Assembly (NCBI GenBank): GCA_004356335.1
Contig: SMXP01000171.1
Location: 1-9,948 of the forward strand
Direction of reading: 5' to 3'
Source: Alphaproteobacteria bacterium
GTDB taxonomy: Bacteria; Pseudomonadota; Alphaproteobacteria; SMXP01
Length of the DNA: 9,948 nt
How positions within the stretch are numbered: the first letter of the stretch is position 1; the number at the start of each line of letters is the position of its first letter. Below the pieces are notes generated by a model, which worked only from the letters and a program-made list of their open reading frames with translations, made no database searches and was not told the origin of the DNA. This document shows, in pieces, positions 7,470 through 9,948 of this stretch. The position numbers and the translations under genes were made by a program.

Positions 7470-7763
7470 TTACAGATCGTGCGGGCGGGGTTCGGCGTGA
7501 CCGTCTCGGGTCTCGCGGCGGAAGGCCCGAGAATAGGCCTCGCTAATGGCCACACGGTACTTCATGGGCACATGGGGATAGGCTTTTTGTAGGGTATTCA
7601 GAGCCGCGGCACTTGTCGCCGGCTTTGCCTGATCGAGCAGGGTGCGCATCTCGGCAAACGGGATCGTCGACATCGAGGATGTGGCGGGGTGACGGCCGCT
7701 CGTTTCTTGTTTGTCAATCAAAGCCATCGGCTTGTCTTCAAGAGGGGATACAGCGCCGATCAC
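7470..7763 (-). CDS. Uncharacterised small protein, N-terminus uncertain
   Basis: I do not recognise this gene. From GTG 7763 it encodes 97 residues, mostly hydrophilic, with a central predicted helical stretch (about residues 35-80, including MRTLLDQAKPATSAAALNTL and MKYRVAISEAYSRAFRR). Codon choice looks like that of the flanking genes, with GC-rich third positions in the body, which argues for real coding. GTG 7763 has no ribosome binding site. The frame stays open upstream to a TAG at 7803-7805, and those extra codons would read SAQLAVILLIPFI, a hydrophobic segment like a signal-peptide core. No ATG, GTG or TTG exists there, so either an unusual start is used or the 5' end is damaged. ATG at 7727 (MALIDKQ) is another option. 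It is transcribed away from ppx and toward padR. Confidence 0.5.
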   Translation of the reverse strand: MIGAVSPLEDKPMALIDKQETSGRHPATSSMSTIPFAEMRTLLDQAKPATSAAALNTLQKAYPHVPMKYRVAISEAYSRAFRRETRDGHAEPRPHDL

Positions 7764-7868
7764 AATGAACGGGATAAGTAAAATAACTGCTAATTGTGCG
7801 CTCTAAGAAGCTGACTTTACCCGCCTCGTTAACCTGTTAAACTTTACGGGCAACGCCCCATCATTGAT

Positions 7869-7888
7869 GCCCCCGATGTTAGGGGGGC
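7869..7888 (+). promoter_or_regulatory. GC-rich hairpin directly upstream of the Ppx/GppA start
   Basis: GCCCCC (7869-7874) can pair with GGGGGC (7883-7888) around an 8-base loop. It ends two bases before the likely GAGAGA ribosome site (7891-7896). No T run follows, so it is not a typical terminator. If the true start is GTG 7903, this lies in the leader and could affect translation. If an upstream ATG (7867 or 7876) is used, it is simply coding. Confidence 0.3.
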
Positions 7889-7902
7889 CTGAGAGAATTC
7901 GT

Positions 7903-9093
7903 GTGACAGAAAATAAATCCGATTTCTGTGAGGGGCGTGACGGTTCATTACGCTCTGAAGGAAATGGCGAGGGCTCAGCCTCCGGTTTTCGCTCTGACCT
8001 GCACAAAGAATCACAGCGCGGGCGTTGGCGGCACACTTATGCGGCTATAGATCTTGGCACCAACAATTGCCGATTGCTGGTGGCGAAACCCAAAAGAGAT
8101 GGATTTCGTGTCATTGATGCCTTCTCCAGAACCGTTCGACTGGGCGAGGGGCTCGACGAAACCGGTTATTTGTCCGAAGGGGCCATGGAACGCGCCCTTG
8201 CAGCGTTACACATTTGTGCCGCTAAAATACGCAAGCGGGGTGTTACGCGCACGCGGGCGATTGCCACCGAGGCTTGCCGTATGGCGGGCAATGGTCTGCA
8301 GTTTGTCGACCAAGTGGCAAAGAAAACGGGACTGCAACTCGATATTATTCCTGCGGATGAAGAGGCTCGATTGGCCGTTGCCGGATGCTCGTCGCTTTTG
8401 GATGACACATATGACGCTGCCGTCATTTTTGATATCGGTGGGGGGAGTACCGAAATCGTCTGGTTGGATCTTCGGCAAATGAATCGGGATTCGAAATTGG
8501 ACAACAACAATAAAGGCATTATTGCATGGATATCGTTGCCGTTCGGTGTTGTCAATTTAGCCGAGCGGTTCGGCGTTCATGATATTTCACCGCACACGTT
8601 CGAGGCCATGGTGAGTGAAGTGAGGGAACTTCTTGAAGGGTTTGAAGAAGCCGAAGGACTTCGATCCGCGTTCCAATCGGGACGCGCGCACTTATTGGGC
8701 ACTTCCGGAACCGTGACCACCTTGGCCGGTATTTATTTGGGACTAGCCAAATATGACCGACCTCAGGTCGATGGCACTTGGGCCAGCATGGCGGAGGTGC
8801 GCGCCATAGCCAGACGACTGGCCAAGATGAGTCACGAGCAGCGGGTACAGGAACCCTGTATCGGGAAGGAACGGGCGGATTTCGTGGTTGCCGGCTGCGC
8901 CATTCTCGAAGCGATCTGCCAGATGTGGCCCTGCGAACGTCTGCGGATCGCGGACCGGGGTCTACGAGAAGGCATGCTCCTTACACTGATGGAAAAAGCA
9001 GACCGGGAAAGGCCCCGGCGATTTCGCAATGGTCGTCGAAAGCGGCAGGCTAAGTCCATGGCCGCATCGCCCGCCGCCGACTCTCGAACATAG
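7903..9093 (+). CDS. Ppx/GppA-family phosphatase (exopolyphosphatase or pppGpp phosphohydrolase)
   Basis: Family members remove terminal phosphates from polyphosphate or convert pppGpp to ppGpp in the cytoplasm, using an actin-like ATPase fold. With GTG 7903 as start the product is 396 residues. Motifs in order: AIDLGTNNCRLLV (phosphate-1 loop, 48-60), SRTVRLGEGL (75-84), the acidic IIPADEEARL (148-157) with the likely catalytic glutamate, DIGGGSTEIVWL (177-188), SLPFGVVNLAERFG (211-224), LLGTSGTVTTLAG (264-276), and ADRGLREGML (350-359). This is the short family form. The first 40 residues are polar with no motif, and the last 30 are very basic. GTG 7903 is preferred because GAGAGA lies six bases upstream; ATG 7876, ATG 7867 and TTG 7864 share the frame without such a site. 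Sequence does not separate Ppx from GppA activity. The gene ends nine bases before rlmE. Confidence 0.93.
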   Translation: MTENKSDFCEGRDGSLRSEGNGEGSASGFRSDLHKESQRGRWRHTYAAIDLGTNNCRLLVAKPKRDGFRVIDAFSRTVRLGEGLDETGYLSEGAMERALAALHICAAKIRKRGVTRTRAIATEACRMAGNGLQFVDQVAKKTGLQLDIIPADEEARLAVAGCSSLLDDTYDAAVIFDIGGGSTEIVWLDLRQMNRDSKLDNNNKGIIAWISLPFGVVNLAERFGVHDISPHTFEAMVSEVRELLEGFEEAEGLRSAFQSGRAHLLGTSGTVTTLAGIYLGLAKYDRPQVDGTWASMAEVRAIARRLAKMSHEQRVQEPCIGKERADFVVAGCAILEAICQMWPCERLRIADRGLREGMLLTLMEKADRERPRRFRNGRRKRQAKSMAASPAADSRT

Positions 9094-9102
9094 TTTAATC
9101 CG

Positions 9103-9837
9103 ATGACTGAAAGGGAAAAGCGAAGCCGCGGTGAAAAATGGAAGAACAAGCGTGCTCAATCACCCGGTCGTGGAACGCTGAAACAACGGGTTAAAACCGC
9201 CCGCAGACGGTCGGCATCATCTACCAATTGGCTTGGGCGACAACTCAATGATCCATATGTCGCCGCGGCCAAGAATGCAGGATATCGGTCGCGCGCCGCG
9301 TTTAAATTAATTCAAATTGACGATCGCTTCGGTTTCCTTAAGAGGGGAGGCTTTGTCGTCGATCTGGGTGCCGCCCCGGGGGGGTGGACCCAAGTATCCG
9401 TCGAGCGGACCAGCCGTGTGTACAAGACTGACATACCAAATGTGTTGGCCATCGACCGGGACGATATGGATCCGGTGACCGGCGCCCGCATCGTGAAAAT
9501 GGATGTTCTCGCACCAGACGCGCCCACTCTTATAAAACAATACTTATCCGGTGATGTGAGGGTTGTGTTGTCCGACATGGCAGCACCGGCGACCGGCCAT
9601 AGGCAAACCGACCATGCGCGCGTTATCGCGTTATGTGAAACGGGTTTGGCCTTGGCCATGGATATTTTAGCGCCGGGGGGGACCTTTGTGGCAAAAGTTT
9701 TGCGCGGGGGTACGGAACATGAGCTGCTGGCCGAGATGAAACGGCACTTCGGGGCAGTGCGCCATTTCAAGCCACAGGCCAGCCGGTCCGACTCGGCGGA
9801 AATCTATGTTGTGGCCACCGCGTTCAAGGGTTGCTAG
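9103..9837 (+). CDS. rlmE: 23S rRNA (uridine(2552)-2'-O)-methyltransferase
   Basis: RlmE (FtsJ/RrmJ) methylates the 2'-OH of U2552 in the A loop of 23S rRNA, a late step in large-subunit assembly. The 244-residue protein has the SAM-binding motif VVDLGAAPGGW (85-95) and the full catalytic set Lys68, Asp158, Lys198 and Glu233, in AAFKLI, LSDMAAP, FVAKVLRGG and SAEIYVVA. A long basic N-terminal extension (about residues 1-45) precedes the conserved RQLNDPYVAAAK block and makes it longer than the E. coli enzyme. ATG 9103 follows the phosphatase stop by nine bases and has no clear ribosome site, so it is probably translated by reinitiation from the upstream gene. The TAG stop (9835-9837) is also the first three bases of the second intergenic repeat. 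Confidence 0.96.
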   Translation: MTEREKRSRGEKWKNKRAQSPGRGTLKQRVKTARRRSASSTNWLGRQLNDPYVAAAKNAGYRSRAAFKLIQIDDRFGFLKRGGFVVDLGAAPGGWTQVSVERTSRVYKTDIPNVLAIDRDDMDPVTGARIVKMDVLAPDAPTLIKQYLSGDVRVVLSDMAAPATGHRQTDHARVIALCETGLALAMDILAPGGTFVAKVLRGGTEHELLAEMKRHFGAVRHFKPQASRSDSAEIYVVATAFKGC

Positions 9838-9939
9838 AGCGCATTCAGGAAAAGTGGACACCGGTTTTCCGTCCGAATGCGCGACAAAACAAAGACTTAC
9901 AGCACGTTAGGGATTCCATCTTTTGTCAACGTGCTCTAG
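9834..9939 (+). repeat. Intergenic paired-hairpin repeat, copy 2 (complete)
   Basis: This 106-base element is bounded by exact inverted 7-mers, CTAGAGC (9834-9840) and GCTCTAG (9933-9939). It contains two hairpins. The first pairs GCGCATTC (9839-9846) with GAATGCGC (9875-9882) and has an inner GGAAAA/TTTTCC stem. The second pairs AGCACGTT (9901-9908) with AACGTGCT (9928-9935). It begins in the rlmE stop codon and is 83/89 identical to 2218-2306 over its first 89 bases. Terminal inverted repeats plus internal palindromes suggest a small non-autonomous mobile or REP-like repeat. It may also end or stabilise the ppx-rlmE transcript. Confidence 0.88.
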
Positions 9940-9948
9940 CACGCCTTA

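Noticed and set aside
7356..7592. 78-codon plus-strand ORF across the decayed repeat
   Set aside because: No ribosome site and no recognisable motif; it overlaps the better-coded minus-strand gene and the repeat remnant.
1..9948. CRISPR array, insertion sequence, prophage, tRNA or rRNA genes
   Set aside because: No spaced direct repeats, transposase or phage motifs, or recognisable RNA gene sequences were seen. The only repeated DNA is the short hairpin element.

Overview
The window looks like ordinary chromosome from an alphaproteobacterium. The evidence is gene content (a psd-pssA pair, a Ppx/GppA phosphatase followed by rlmE, a PadR-RND efflux operon) and a paired-hairpin intergenic repeat that begins TAGAGC and contains GGAAAAGTGG and CCGGTTTTCC. 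From memory, that repeat style is common in Rhizobiales and related alphaproteobacteria. The exact order or genus cannot be fixed from the sequence alone.

Layout, left to right. Bases 2-499 (+) hold the C-terminal part of a cell-wall protein with an Ig-like domain and a LysM domain; its 5' end lies outside the window. A 19-codon ORF with a good ribosome binding site (510-569) sits in the gap before the phospholipid genes. psd (692-1384, +) and pssA (1381-2220, +) overlap by ATGA and encode the two steps from CDP-diacylglycerol to phosphatidylethanolamine. The first repeat copy starts in the pssA stop codon and fills the gap to the convergent efflux operon. On the minus strand that operon reads padR (7228-6671), then a periplasmic adaptor gene (6655-5516), then an RND pump gene (5519-2328). 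No outer-membrane channel gene is present. Upstream of padR are a TATAAT box and a perfect 17-bp AT-rich palindrome, a likely autoregulatory operator. Further right are a decayed repeat copy (about 7407-7448) and a small uncharacterised minus-strand gene (7470-7763) with a damaged-looking N-terminus. A Ppx/GppA-family phosphatase gene (about 7903-9093, +) and rlmE (9103-9837, +) form a two-gene unit. The second full repeat copy starts in the rlmE stop codon and ends near the window edge.

How the genes fit together: LysM, Psd and PssA all concern the cell envelope. The PadR-adaptor-pump set is a self-contained, probably drug- or metabolite-responsive export unit that would borrow a TolC-type channel. 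Ppx/GppA and RlmE link polyphosphate or (p)ppGpp hydrolysis with ribosome maturation.

I see no CRISPR array, insertion sequence, phage gene, tRNA or rRNA, and no clearly new multi-gene system. The best leads are the repeat family that supplies stop codons to its upstream genes, the reduced proton-relay residue set of the RND pump, the PadR operator, and the small exported-looking gene whose signal-peptide-like region is split by one TAG codon.
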